This document shows, in pieces, positions 1 through 6,751 of a stretch of 22,834 bases of DNA. The translations under genes and the position numbers were made by a program. Under the pieces are notes generated by a model, which searched no databases, had not been told where the DNA came from, and saw only the letters and a list, made by a program, of their open reading frames with translations. Origin of the DNA: a bacterium. Lineage in GTDB: Bacteria; Latescibacterota; Latescibacteria; Latescibacterales; Latescibacteraceae. The stretch covers positions 1 to 22,834 of the forward strand of contig JAJFUH010000205.1 of assembly GCA_021372535.1 (NCBI GenBank), in the 5' to 3' direction. Position 1 is the first letter of the stretch. Every line of letters begins with the position of its first letter.

Positions 1-281
1 ATACGGGATGAAAACCGCTGGTGCGCCCGTAATTCGAGGCCGCATCCGTAATACAGGCCTATCCAGCCGAGGCAGAAAATGAGAACGGTGATACGTACCG
101 GCTCGAAAAGTGGCATGAAATCATCGGGAAAAATGAATGCAAGGGCAACTCCCGACAGCATGTAGTGAAATTTAAAGAATCCGAGATTACGAAGCGGTGG
201 AATAACCGGTATGCGATTTCCGTATTTACGTATCGTGAAAATAATAACCGAAACAGCAATAAGTCCCGCGAGATAGGTCAT
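1..281 (-). CDS. N-terminal part of a membrane protein, possibly a cation/proton antiporter (cut by window edge)
   Basis: An open frame runs from an ATG at 279-281 leftwards to the window edge without a stop, giving 93 residues. It begins MTYLAGLIAVSVIIFTIRKY. Three hydrophobic stretches are visible: roughly residues 3-17, 37-50 and 62-78. The segment ends with GWIGLYYGCGLELR, which resembles the early transmembrane region of Kef/NhaP-type sodium or potassium/proton antiporters, so that family is my guess. A GGAG Shine-Dalgarno sequence lies about 8 bases upstream of the ATG and supports this start. The gene is downstream of ssb on the same strand, 191 bp away, and no clear terminator separates them. 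The C-terminal part, including any ion-binding residues, is outside the window, so the family assignment rests on a short segment. Confidence 0.6.
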   Translation of the reverse strand, partial: MTYLAGLIAVSVIIFTIRKYGNRIPVIPPLRNLGFFKFHYMLSGVALAFIFPDDFMPLFEPVRITVLIFCLGWIGLYYGCGLELRAHQRFSSR

Positions 282-472
282 CTGGTATCTCCGGAATACG
301 TAACGCTTCTATGGGAATAACGACACATTATCCTGAGACGGGAAAAATCAGACTTCCGAATCCGCTTGCCGGGATACCGGAAACCATGAGCCATGGTGAA
401 ATACCCGCGTATCATGATCTCACGTCTTCCTGCCCGGTTGAAACGACTGTCAAGACTGGTATTATATATCGA

Positions 473-919
473 TCAGAACGGGAGATCATCATCTGCTTCA
501 GGGAAATCGGGTGTCGAGGAAGCCTGACCGGAATCGAAGGATGATCCTCCCTGACGTTCTGCCTGCGCGGGGGATGCTTCCTGGCCTCTGGCATCGAGCA
601 TGAGCATGATGAAGCCGACAATTTCCGTCATATAGTTTTTCTTACCACTCTGGTCATCCCATGACCGTGTCTGAAGACGACCCTCGATATAAACTCTGCT
701 TCCTTTCTTGAGGTAATCCTTACACAGCTCGGCCTGCCTGCCAAACATGACGACACGATGCCATTCGGTTATTTCTTCACGTTCGCCTTCGCGGTTTTTC
801 CGCGATTCCGTTGTGGCAACACGCAGGTTTGCAATGGCGTTTCCGTTGGTGGCATATTTGATTTCAGGGTCTGCGCCGAGGTTTCCTATCAGTAATACCT
901 TGTTAAGCCCGCGAGCCAT
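473..919 (-). CDS. ssb: Single-stranded DNA-binding protein
   Basis: 148 residues starting [20 protein letters not shown], the typical opening of bacterial SSB. It coats single-stranded DNA in replication, repair and recombination. Residues 1-110 form the OB fold, with the conserved EWHRVVMFG segment. A Gly/Ser/Gln-rich linker follows, then the acidic tail DDDLPF at the very end, which in this family recruits partner enzymes. The frame is open 30 codons further upstream, to 1009. The start at 919 is preferred because AGGAGG lies directly before it at normal spacing, the OB fold begins there, and the upstream stretch contains a promoter (981-1009). Length is usual for the family. No primosomal or ribosomal genes (rpsF, rpsR) flank it, so it looks monocistronic or leads the downstream membrane-protein gene. 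Confidence 0.95.
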   Translation of the reverse strand: MARGLNKVLLIGNLGADPEIKYATNGNAIANLRVATTESRKNREGEREEITEWHRVVMFGRQAELCKDYLKKGSRVYIEGRLQTRSWDDQSGKKNYMTEIVGFIMLMLDARGQEASPAQAERQGGSSFDSGQASSTPDFPEADDDLPF

Positions 920-980
920 TATATCCTCCTTTTTATTCGCAGTATCATATGCATTTTCCTGTTTTGTCATACTATTCGTA

Positions 981-1009
981 AGAATATCAAAAACACCGTT
1001 GATAGTCAA
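981..1009 (-). promoter_or_regulatory. Sigma-70 type promoter of ssb
   Basis: On the minus strand TTGACT (1004-1009) is followed after exactly 17 bp by TATTCT (981-986). Transcription would start near 974, giving a leader of about 55 bases before the ssb start at 919. The good match to consensus also argues against translation starting at 1009. Confidence 0.6.
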
Positions 1010-1073
1010 ACAATAATTTTTGCCTATCGAAAGTTTTCCATCCGGAGCTTACGGGTAACCTTTTCCAAACCTC

Positions 1074-1102
1074 TTGACAGTGAGTAACCGCCCGTGTATT
1101 TT
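1074..1102 (+). promoter_or_regulatory. Candidate sigma-70 promoter for the beta-helix gene
   Basis: TTGACA at 1074-1079 and TATTTT at 1097-1102 are separated by 17 bp on the plus strand. The -35 is perfect and the -10 is fair. The next plus-strand gene starts at 1244, so the leader would be about 135 bases. The 324-bp gap between ssb and this gene (920-1243) holds this site and the divergent ssb promoter; I see no other gene in it. Confidence 0.4.
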
Positions 1103-1243
1103 GCATGCACTGACTATATAAATAACCATTACCGAATTTTATATATGGGGAATCCCGGCTGAAATACTATAAAATAGTATTGAGTTGCTTTTTGCCGGAT
1201 TATCATAGTTATATTCCAAAAAATTTAAAGAGTAATCATAACA

Positions 1244-2611
1244 ATGAAAAAACATTGTTTAAAGACGCTTTTGCTGGCGATGCTGATTGCCGGGATACCT
1301 TTTGTCTCGGATGGACAACAAAAATCAACAGAAACTGGAAAAACCCAGGAAAATGTAATAACTGTCGGATCGAATAATGCGGATATCACAGGCTCGGATA
1401 ATCGTGTTATCCAGGCAGCTATTGATATGGTATATCAAAGAGGCGGCGGAACGGTTCGTATTCTACCGGGAGAATATATTCTGATTGACGCGATTCGTTT
1501 GCGGTCAAATATTCATTTAATCGGCGATCGTGAGAAGACGGTTTTAAAACATGCGCCGTTAGTTTCATGTCCGTTATCAGTGGATGCCGACATAGGACAA
1601 AAAGAGGTTACGCCCGGGGATCCATCGCTTTTTAAAGTGGGGATGGGAATAGTCTGCTGTGATAATACATTACTGAATGATATGGTAACAAAACCATTAA
1701 CCATTACACGCATTGAGAATGGTGTCCTCTTTTTAAACGGGTACATTGAGTTTGATTTTACTGCAGATTTTGAAGGTAAAGGTCAGGGAGCATTGGTTAC
1801 CAATATTTTCCCTTTGATTTACGGGTATGAAATAGAAAATACAACAATAGAAGGTTTAACCATTGATTCAAAAGTAGACAATGATAAAGGATGGAAGGAA
1901 ATCAGGACAGGTGGTTTGTGCCTTGACCGGACAAAAAATTGTCTCGTTCGGAATGTTAAATCTGTCAATAATTATGGTGATGGCTTTCTTATTATAACCT
2001 CCGAGCATACAACTCTGGAGGATTGTGAAGGAGCTTATAATTCACATCATGGAATTCATCCGGGGTCTCATAGCCCATGGACAGTTGTCCGGCGATGTGT
2101 CATGCATCATAACGGTTCTGATGGGCTGTATATATGCTGGGGAGTGAGGGAGAGTGAATTTACTGATAATGTTGTTTATCAAAATGGCATTCGTATGGAC
2201 CGCAACGGAATATCAATCGGTCATAAGGATACCGATAACCTGATAGCCAGAAATCATGTTTATGAAAATGCCAAACATGGTATTCATTTCCGAACAAAGA
2301 CAGAACCAAACGGCGCTCATCGCACCAGAATTATTGACAATATTATCGAGAATAACGGCTTGGCAGGGTATGCTGAAAAAGGTTGCGGAATATATATTTC
2401 GGGTATAACTCATGATATCCTGATCGAGAATAATACAATCAGGGAAACCCGTAAAGGGGACGAACGTTTACAGAAAAATGCCGTGCTTCTCGAGCCCGGT
2501 GTAACGCGGGTACAGATGATTAATAATAAGATCAGCGGTCATCCGGAGAATGCCATTCTGGACAATTCTAAAAGTTCTGATAATAAACTTCAGATAGTTA
2601 CTGATCCTTAA
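1244..2611 (+). CDS. Secreted right-handed parallel beta-helix protein (pectate lyase-like fold)
   Basis: 455 residues. Positions 1-25 are a Sec signal peptide: a KKHCLK basic end, the hydrophobic core LLLAMLIAGIPFV, and likely cleavage near SDG-QQ. After about residue 45 the chain is a series of short beta-helix coils. Examples are NTTIEGLTIDSK, NCLVRNVKSVNNYGDGFLI, TTLEDCEGAYNSHHGIH, VVRRCVMHHNGSDGLYI and ILIENNTIRE. This pattern is typical of parallel beta-helix polysaccharide-active enzymes and surface proteins. The early segment IQAAIDMVYQRGGGTVRILPGEY is the usual start of such a helix in pectate-lyase/polygalacturonase-like proteins. The substrate cannot be read from the sequence. Only a weak ribosome site (AAAGAG) precedes the ATG. 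Base composition is more AT-rich than the BMC genes, which may hint at separate ancestry. Confidence 0.75.
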   Translation: MKKHCLKTLLLAMLIAGIPFVSDGQQKSTETGKTQENVITVGSNNADITGSDNRVIQAAIDMVYQRGGGTVRILPGEYILIDAIRLRSNIHLIGDREKTVLKHAPLVSCPLSVDADIGQKEVTPGDPSLFKVGMGIVCCDNTLLNDMVTKPLTITRIENGVLFLNGYIEFDFTADFEGKGQGALVTNIFPLIYGYEIENTTIEGLTIDSKVDNDKGWKEIRTGGLCLDRTKNCLVRNVKSVNNYGDGFLIITSEHTTLEDCEGAYNSHHGIHPGSHSPWTVVRRCVMHHNGSDGLYICWGVRESEFTDNVVYQNGIRMDRNGISIGHKDTDNLIARNHVYENAKHGIHFRTKTEPNGAHRTRIIDNIIENNGLAGYAEKGCGIYISGITHDILIENNTIRETRKGDERLQKNAVLLEPGVTRVQMINNKISGHPENAILDNSKSSDNKLQIVTDP

Positions 2612-2633
2612 CTCAATTTTCTTATGTCGGAAA

Positions 2634-2653
2634 GTTGAGTAATGTTGAGTAAT
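2634..2653 (+). repeat. Tandem 10-bp direct repeat
   Basis: GTTGAGTAAT occurs twice back to back. An ACTCAA at 2611-2616, just after the upstream stop codon, can pair with TTGAGT of the first unit. The function is unknown; the repeat lies in the 129-bp gap between the beta-helix gene and the next gene. Confidence 0.6.
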
Positions 2654-2660
2654 ATATATG

Positions 2661-2688
2661 TGAATATAAGGTAGAATCCTTATATTCA
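2661..2688. repeat. Perfect 11-bp inverted repeat (hairpin or operator)
   Basis: TGAATATAAGG (2661-2671), a 6-base loop, then CCTTATATTCA (2678-2688). There is no T-run afterwards, so it is not a classical terminator on the plus strand. It sits about 52 bp upstream of the TTG start at 2741 and could be an operator or an mRNA end structure. Confidence 0.55.
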
Positions 2689-2740
2689 TGGTACATGTTG
2701 GAATTTATAATAGCGCCGACCTTCCTGAAGGAGACATTTA

Positions 2741-3523
2741 TTGTATACCAGACTTTCGATATGTACTGCGCTTGCGGTATTCATGATTTCTCCCGGTCTT
2801 TACGGCCAGACACTCACTCCCCAGAGAATCGTTGATGCGCCGACAGCGGGGTCGTTACCATCAAAAACCGTCATGCTCGAAACCCACCTGTTTGATGGCG
2901 GCGGTGTGACCCAGACGGCGAGTGTCGCGGTGACTGACCTCATCGGGATCGGTTGTTCCTACAGCGGAGCCGGTGTCATAGGCGCCGGGAGAGTCACCTG
3001 GCAGCCTCACGCGGCGTTTCAGCTCCGTATCCGTGTTATCGAGGAATCGCTCAACAGCCCTGCGGTTTCCATCGGCTTCGATTCACAGGGTTACGGCCCA
3101 TATATCAAGGGCGCGAAACTCAACCGTTTCCGTACCAAGTCACGGGGTGTATATCTTGTCGTATCCAGAAATTATCGCCTTTTGGGCGACCTCGGTTTTC
3201 ACGGGGGAGTCAATTATTCCTTCGAGGACGATGACGGGGACAAGGACCCCTCGTTCTGGGCCGGAATCGATAAAGATATCGGTCATGCATTTGAACTGTG
3301 CGGTGAGTACGATTTTGCCACGAACGATAATGAAAACAAAAGTATCACATCGAACAGGGGCTATCTGAACGGTGCATTGAAATGGCATCTCGGCGGTGCA
3401 TTCACCCTGGAACTGGACGTAAAGAACATACTCCGCAACACCAAAAAGGATATCTCCGGTTATCTTGACGAACAACCCGAACCTTCCCGTGAGCTCAGAT
3501 TCTCATATCATAAGACATTCTGA
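2741..3523 (+). CDS. Putative outer-membrane beta-barrel protein (YjbH-like)
   Basis: 260 residues. The start is a TTG, chosen because GAAGGAG lies seven bases before it and the frame then opens with a clear Sec signal peptide. The basic end MYTR is followed by LSICTALAVFMI and likely cleavage near LYG-QT. The mature chain alternates short amphipathic strands rich in Gly, Tyr and Phe with polar turns, for example LIGIGCSYSGAGVIG, GVYLVVSRNYRLLGDLGFHG and AFTLELDVKNILRN. It ends ELRFSYHKTF; a terminal aromatic residue is typical of outer-membrane barrels. The segment VSIGFDSQGYGPY resembles YjbH-type barrel proteins. No enzymatic motif is seen. The gene faces the DUF3047 gene convergently with 98 bp between stop codons. 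Family identity is inferred from pattern, not from a firm match. Confidence 0.6.
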   Translation: MYTRLSICTALAVFMISPGLYGQTLTPQRIVDAPTAGSLPSKTVMLETHLFDGGGVTQTASVAVTDLIGIGCSYSGAGVIGAGRVTWQPHAAFQLRIRVIEESLNSPAVSIGFDSQGYGPYIKGAKLNRFRTKSRGVYLVVSRNYRLLGDLGFHGGVNYSFEDDDGDKDPSFWAGIDKDIGHAFELCGEYDFATNDNENKSITSNRGYLNGALKWHLGGAFTLELDVKNILRNTKKDISGYLDEQPEPSRELRFSYHKTF

Positions 3524-3621
3524 GCGCGGATACCCGGTTGCAGCACGGATTCATTACGGGACCAGGGGGCGGAGCGGAAGGCACAGGGAATTCCCAGAGG
3601 GACTTTTTGAACGCAGCCCGT

Positions 3622-4428
3622 TCATTCTTTCCGTTTCAGCACGATTTCTTTCAGGCCGCTTTCCGCATTCGTCAGCGAGTTGTCGGTATCGGACATGATC
3701 CTGATTTTTCGCAGAGCAATACGCTTGTTTCCGATAAAGCGGTTGAAATCGTCCTGAATATTTCGCTGTTCGTGTATCCATTTCCCCTGCATACTTTTAC
3801 CTGACTCGACCGGTATCACGACAGTTCTTTTATTCTCGGGGCTGATAAAGGGTTCGTCGGCGGGAACGTTATGCGCCCAGACATAACTGATGACCGCTTC
3901 GGGCGGATATTTTGAAATAATCGATCGTATCAGCCCTTTTCTGATGATGTTCAGGATATTGTAATGGCTTCCTCTGAAATCATAGACAAGCTCGATACGG
4001 ATCGCAAAATCGTACTGCGGCTTTTCCTCTTCCCATTCAACCTCGGGAAAGAGTGATACCATCCATGTCCATTCCATGAAGGGGAACTCCGAAACACTGA
4101 TCTGACCGAGGTCTTTTTCGATCCACGAGCCGGTTCCCCCGGCGCGTACCCTGAGACCTGAACCGGAACTGTCATTGATGATGCTGTAATCAGTATAGGC
4201 TTTCTGTTTTTTGGGGAGAACCTGTATCCAGTCTTCGGGGAGCCTGTCGGATGATAACTGTGAAAAATCCACAATCGTAATGGTATCTTCCCGGGCTGTA
4301 ATAATCGGTGGAAACAGGACGATGCCAAGAAAACCGATAAAAGGAACGAGATATCTCATTATGAAAAAGGATTGAAATGCAGTCGAATTTACTCTTGGTG
4401 TGGCTGTTCCATGTATGTGGTTCTTCAT
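3622..4428 (-). CDS. DUF3047 family exported protein
   Basis: 268 residues from the ATG at 4428. A GTG five codons further upstream (4443) is possible, but an AAGGAAG ribosome site lies just before the ATG. The N-terminus has a long leader and then a hydrophobic segment (LVPFIGFLGIVLFPPII) ending before TARED, consistent with an exported protein. The body shows DUF3047 hallmarks in order: an early W-I-E-K-D beta segment, MEWTWMV, YDFAIRIELVY, ISYVWAHNVP, VVIPVESG, KWIHEQRNIQDDFNRF and IRIMSDTDNS near the C-terminus. The family's biochemical role is not established; the fold is lectin-like by reputation, and a periplasmic location is inferred from the signal. No operon partner is evident. Confidence 0.75.
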   Translation of the reverse strand: MKNHIHGTATPRVNSTAFQSFFIMRYLVPFIGFLGIVLFPPIITAREDTITIVDFSQLSSDRLPEDWIQVLPKKQKAYTDYSIINDSSGSGLRVRAGGTGSWIEKDLGQISVSEFPFMEWTWMVSLFPEVEWEEEKPQYDFAIRIELVYDFRGSHYNILNIIRKGLIRSIISKYPPEAVISYVWAHNVPADEPFISPENKRTVVIPVESGKSMQGKWIHEQRNIQDDFNRFIGNKRIALRKIRIMSDTDNSLTNAESGLKEIVLKRKE

Positions 4429-4667
4429 GAAATCTTCCTTCACTGGTATATAGAGATTTCTTTCAGGGATTGAATATTTGTTTTTTTCTGTACTTTATTC
4501 TTTCAGAACGATTGCCTGTTATTGTATATTGAGTATGGAACGCAGTGAGTCGATACATAAAATTAATTTTGGTTTTGGAATTACTGTTTCCATGGTTTTT
4601 TTAAAATAGAAGTTCGGAAACGATATGTCCAGTAAATATGTCTGACAATACTAAAATCTTCACTATT

Positions 4668-4711
4668 CGTTTTCATTTGATACAGGAAATCGTTTTTTCC
4701 GTTTTCATTTG
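4668..4711 (+). repeat. Pair of 12-bp direct repeats upstream of the BMC promoter
   Basis: CGTTTTCATTTG occurs at 4668-4679 and again, identical, at 4700-4711, each followed within one base by ATA. The spacing is 32 bp, about three helical turns, so a dimeric regulator could meet both on the same DNA face. They lie roughly 70-110 bp before the predicted start of transcription, a usual position for an activator. The 478-bp gap between the DUF3047 gene and pduL (4429-4906) holds these repeats, the promoter and the palindromes; no gene is seen there. Confidence 0.5.
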
Positions 4712-4741
4712 GATATAAAAATTTGAAATTCGGTAATATTT

Positions 4742-4788
4742 TTGCATTTTTTTACGCTGATTATTGTATAATAGAAGTTACTATAGTA
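4742..4788 (+). promoter_or_regulatory. Candidate promoter of the microcompartment operon
   Basis: A perfect TATAAT -10 lies at 4767-4772. The best -35 is a poor TTGCAT at 4742-4747 with a long 19-bp spacer, as expected of an activator-dependent promoter. A perfect 10-bp palindrome, TACTATAGTA (4779-4788), covers the expected start point and could be a repressor site. Confidence 0.45.
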
Positions 4789-4822
4789 TATTACAAGTTC
4801 AATCCGGATCGGTTTTCTCATT

Positions 4823-4844
4823 TACTCATTCATTTGAGTGAGTA
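4823..4844. promoter_or_regulatory. Palindrome in the leader of the microcompartment operon
   Basis: TACTCATTCA, a TT centre, then TGAGTGAGTA. The arms match at all positions but one (T opposite G). The site lies between the TATAAT and pduL and could be an operator or a hairpin in the leader RNA. Confidence 0.4.
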
Positions 4845-4906
4845 TAACGGGTAAACAACTGATTTTAATTTATTAATGAAATCCCGTGAACAGCAAGGAT
4901 TGAGGC

Positions 4907-5635
4907 ATGAATACACGTGGTATGAGTCAGACACCTCAAATCGATCAGGAAATTCTGAATCGAATTGTCCGCGAGGTATTTGAGAGAATCAATTCCGCCA
5001 CCCCGTCGCAGGGAGTGTCGGGGGAGGCACAGGGAAAGGCACAGGGGCTCTCGATAAATCCCAAGAGGATACCTGTCGGGGTCTCTGTCCGGCATGTTCA
5101 TCTTTCCAGAGAACACCTTGAAAAACTGTTCGGCCCCGGTGCCGAGCTCCATCATATGAGGGAACTCTATCAGCCCGGAACACATGCAGAACAGGAGACA
5201 GTGGCGCTCATCGGTCCCAAGACACGGCTCCTTGAGCGGGTGAGAATTCTCGGTCCCCTGAGGGACAGAACGCAGGTGGAGCTCGCGAAGACGGACGCGA
5301 TTTTTCTGGGTATCGATGCACCCCTGAGATTGTCGGGGGATCTCGCAGGGTCGGCGCCCATCACTGTTATCGGCCCCAAGGGAGTGGTCGAGCTTTCGGA
5401 GGGCTGCATCCGCGCCATGAGACATGTTCACATGAATTCACAGGAAGCGGAATTATTCGGTCTCAAGGACGGAGACATTGTCAAGCTCCGTGTCGGCGGT
5501 CCTTCCGGAGTTACGTTCGAGAATGTCGTGATCCGGATCAACGATAAAACCCGTCTGGAAGTACACCTCGATACCGATGAAGGAAATGTAGCTGATATAA
5601 ACTGCGGTCAGGAAGTTGAGATTATCAAAGACTGA
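4907..5635 (+). CDS. pduL: Phosphate acyltransferase, PduL type
   Basis: 242 residues. PduL converts an acyl-CoA and phosphate to acyl-phosphate and CoA. In a lactaldehyde pathway the substrate would be lactyl-CoA, which is inference. The first zinc-ligand motif is RHVHLS (His63, His65) and the second is RHVHM (His173, His175), with LEVHLDTDE near the end; all are characteristic of the two-domain PduL beta-barrel. Residues 11-30 (QIDQEILNRIVREVFERINS) form an amphipathic helix followed by a flexible Gly/Ala/Gln linker, as expected of an encapsulation peptide that sends the enzyme into the shell lumen. The start at 4907 has AAGGATTGAGG just before it; a second ATG at 4922 is possible but lacks a ribosome site. 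It is the first gene of the BMC operon and is followed 41 bp later by the first shell gene. Confidence 0.93.
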   Translation: MNTRGMSQTPQIDQEILNRIVREVFERINSATPSQGVSGEAQGKAQGLSINPKRIPVGVSVRHVHLSREHLEKLFGPGAELHHMRELYQPGTHAEQETVALIGPKTRLLERVRILGPLRDRTQVELAKTDAIFLGIDAPLRLSGDLAGSAPITVIGPKGVVELSEGCIRAMRHVHMNSQEAELFGLKDGDIVKLRVGGPSGVTFENVVIRINDKTRLEVHLDTDEGNVADINCGQEVEIIKD

Positions 5636-5676
5636 TACGATACAATAACACCACATTACATGGAGGTTTTTACGCA

Positions 5677-5943
5677 ATGAAGAAAGCAATCGGACTACTG
5701 GAAACCAGGGGGTTTACGGGTCTTGCAATCGCGACCGATGCCATGCTCAAGAGCGCCAGCGTGGAACTACTCAAGCAGGTCGGTATCGGCGGCGGTTTTG
5801 TAACCACGGTCATCACCGGTGATGTCGGCTCTGTCAAGGCAGCGGTCGAAGCGGGAACCAGTGTTGCGAAAAATGTCGGCGAATTTGTTTCCTCACACAT
5901 TATTCCCCGTCCCCACGAGGAACTTGACGGCCTTTTCAAGTAA
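5677..5943 (+). CDS. BMC-H hexameric shell protein 1
   Basis: 88 residues forming a single BMC domain. The typical opening is AIGLLETRGFTGLAIATDAM, then LKSASVELL, and the second half is ITGDVGSVKAAVEAG. Six copies form the flat hexagonal tiles of the microcompartment shell. The segment lining the pore reads GIGGGF instead of the more usual x-GSG-x, so its pore probably lacks the common serine. A TGGAGG ribosome site lies about 10 bases before the ATG. It is followed by the second BMC-H gene after only 26 bp, so both should be translated from one message and made in large amounts. The chain has no extension, unlike BMC-H 2. Confidence 0.95.
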   Translation: MKKAIGLLETRGFTGLAIATDAMLKSASVELLKQVGIGGGFVTTVITGDVGSVKAAVEAGTSVAKNVGEFVSSHIIPRPHEELDGLFK

Positions 5944-5969
5944 GAGCCGGTTCAACAGGAGGAAAACAT

Positions 5970-6335
5970 ATGCAAGCATTGGGATTTATCGAGACTAAGG
6001 GATTCGTCGCTGCTGTCGAGGCTGCCGATTCGGCCCTCAAGGCGGCCAATGTGTCCCTCATGACTCAGATGCGCGCCGGCAGCGGTCTCGTGTTGGTCGT
6101 ACTTACCGGTGATGTTGCCGCAGTCAAGGCGGCGGTGGACGCCGGAGCCGGTTCCGCGGCTGCGATTGGACAGGTGGTTGCGGCGCAGGTGATAGCGAGC
6201 CCTCATACCGACATGGAAGCCTTTTTTGGCGACAGCGCCCAGGCAGTGCCGGTCACTGAAAAAAGCGCGCCAAAACGCCCGGCACCGAAGGCTTCACCCG
6301 CTGCGGGTGATCAGAAAAAAAGCCCGGGTGTATAA
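5970..6335 (+). CDS. BMC-H hexameric shell protein 2, with C-terminal tail
   Basis: 121 residues. Residues 1-86 are a canonical BMC domain: LGFIETKGFVAAVEAADSAL, AANVSL and LTGDVAAVKAAVDAG, with pore segment RAGSGL. After IASPHTDMEAFF there is an added tail of about 33 residues rich in Ala, Pro, Lys and Ser (KSAPKRPAPKASPAAG). This is probably disordered and may face cytosol or lumen as a docking or spacing element. AGGAGG lies nine bases before the ATG. It is closely related to BMC-H 3 in this locus (shared GFIETKGF and GDVAAVKAAV), suggesting duplication, while BMC-H 1 is more distant. A hairpin lies between this gene and the next. Confidence 0.95.
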   Translation: MQALGFIETKGFVAAVEAADSALKAANVSLMTQMRAGSGLVLVVLTGDVAAVKAAVDAGAGSAAAIGQVVAAQVIASPHTDMEAFFGDSAQAVPVTEKSAPKRPAPKASPAAGDQKKSPGV

Positions 6336-6380
6336 AGGACGGGCACATGGTTGAAAATGTTTGAGTACCCGAACGTATCT

Positions 6381-6409
6381 TTCCGGCGGCCGTACTGCGG
6401 CGACCGGAA
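6381..6409 (+). other. Intercistronic hairpin between BMC-H 2 and BMC-P 1
   Basis: TTCCGG (6381-6386) pairs with CCGGAA (6404-6409). Inside, after a 2-by-2 internal loop, GCCG (6389-6392) pairs with CGGC (6398-6401), leaving a very small loop. No T-run follows, so it is more likely an RNA processing, stability or attenuation structure than a terminator. Confidence 0.45.
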
Positions 6410-6436
6410 TATCTGACTCTGCAATGAGGTTGAATC

Positions 6437-6751
6437 GTGGTTGTTGGAAAAGTAATTGGAGAGATTGTCTCTTCGGTCAAGGTGAACCGCCTTGTCGGAC
6501 AGAAATTTCTTCTCGTGGAAGTTCAGCGTATTACCAATGATCCAAAGGGCAGCGCAGTCATTCCCACCGGCAGCACTCTCGTGGTGAATGATCCCATCGG
6601 CGCCGGACGCGGTGAAATCGTACTCGTTGTTCAGGGCTCATCGGCCCGTATGACCGATATTACCGCGACCATTCCCACCGACGGTCTTATTATCGGGATT
6701 GTCGACTCGATCACCATCGAAGCGAATACTGTTTACAGGAAGGGTGATTGA
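6437..6751 (+). CDS. BMC-P pentameric vertex protein 1 (EutN/CcmL family)
   Basis: 104 residues. The start is a GTG, preceded by GAGG at good spacing. The chain begins MVVGKVIGEIVSSVKVNRLV and continues GQKFLLVEVQ, VVNDPIGAGRGEIVLVVQGSSAR and LIIGIVDSI, all standard EutN/CcmL features. Pentamers of this family cap the twelve vertices of the icosahedral shell. It is the longest of three BMC-P proteins in the locus; three BMC-P genes are, from family knowledge, usual in PVM-type microcompartments. Its stop codon overlaps the likely start of the next gene (TTGA), indicating translational coupling to the PduS-like protein. Confidence 0.93.
   Translation: MVVGKVIGEIVSSVKVNRLVGQKFLLVEVQRITNDPKGSAVIPTGSTLVVNDPIGAGRGEIVLVVQGSSARMTDITATIPTDGLIIGIVDSITIEANTVYRKGD

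Noticed and set aside
311-544. 77-codon plus-strand frame left of ssb
   Set aside because: Half of it is antisense to ssb and the rest shows no ribosome site or family features.
920-1009. Extension of ssb by 30 codons upstream
   Set aside because: The extension covers a TTGACT-17-TATTCT promoter, and an AGGAGG lies exactly before the internal ATG at 919.
4668-4711. CRISPR-like spacing of two short direct repeats
   Set aside because: Only two 12-bp copies, no further units, no cas genes; better read as regulator sites.
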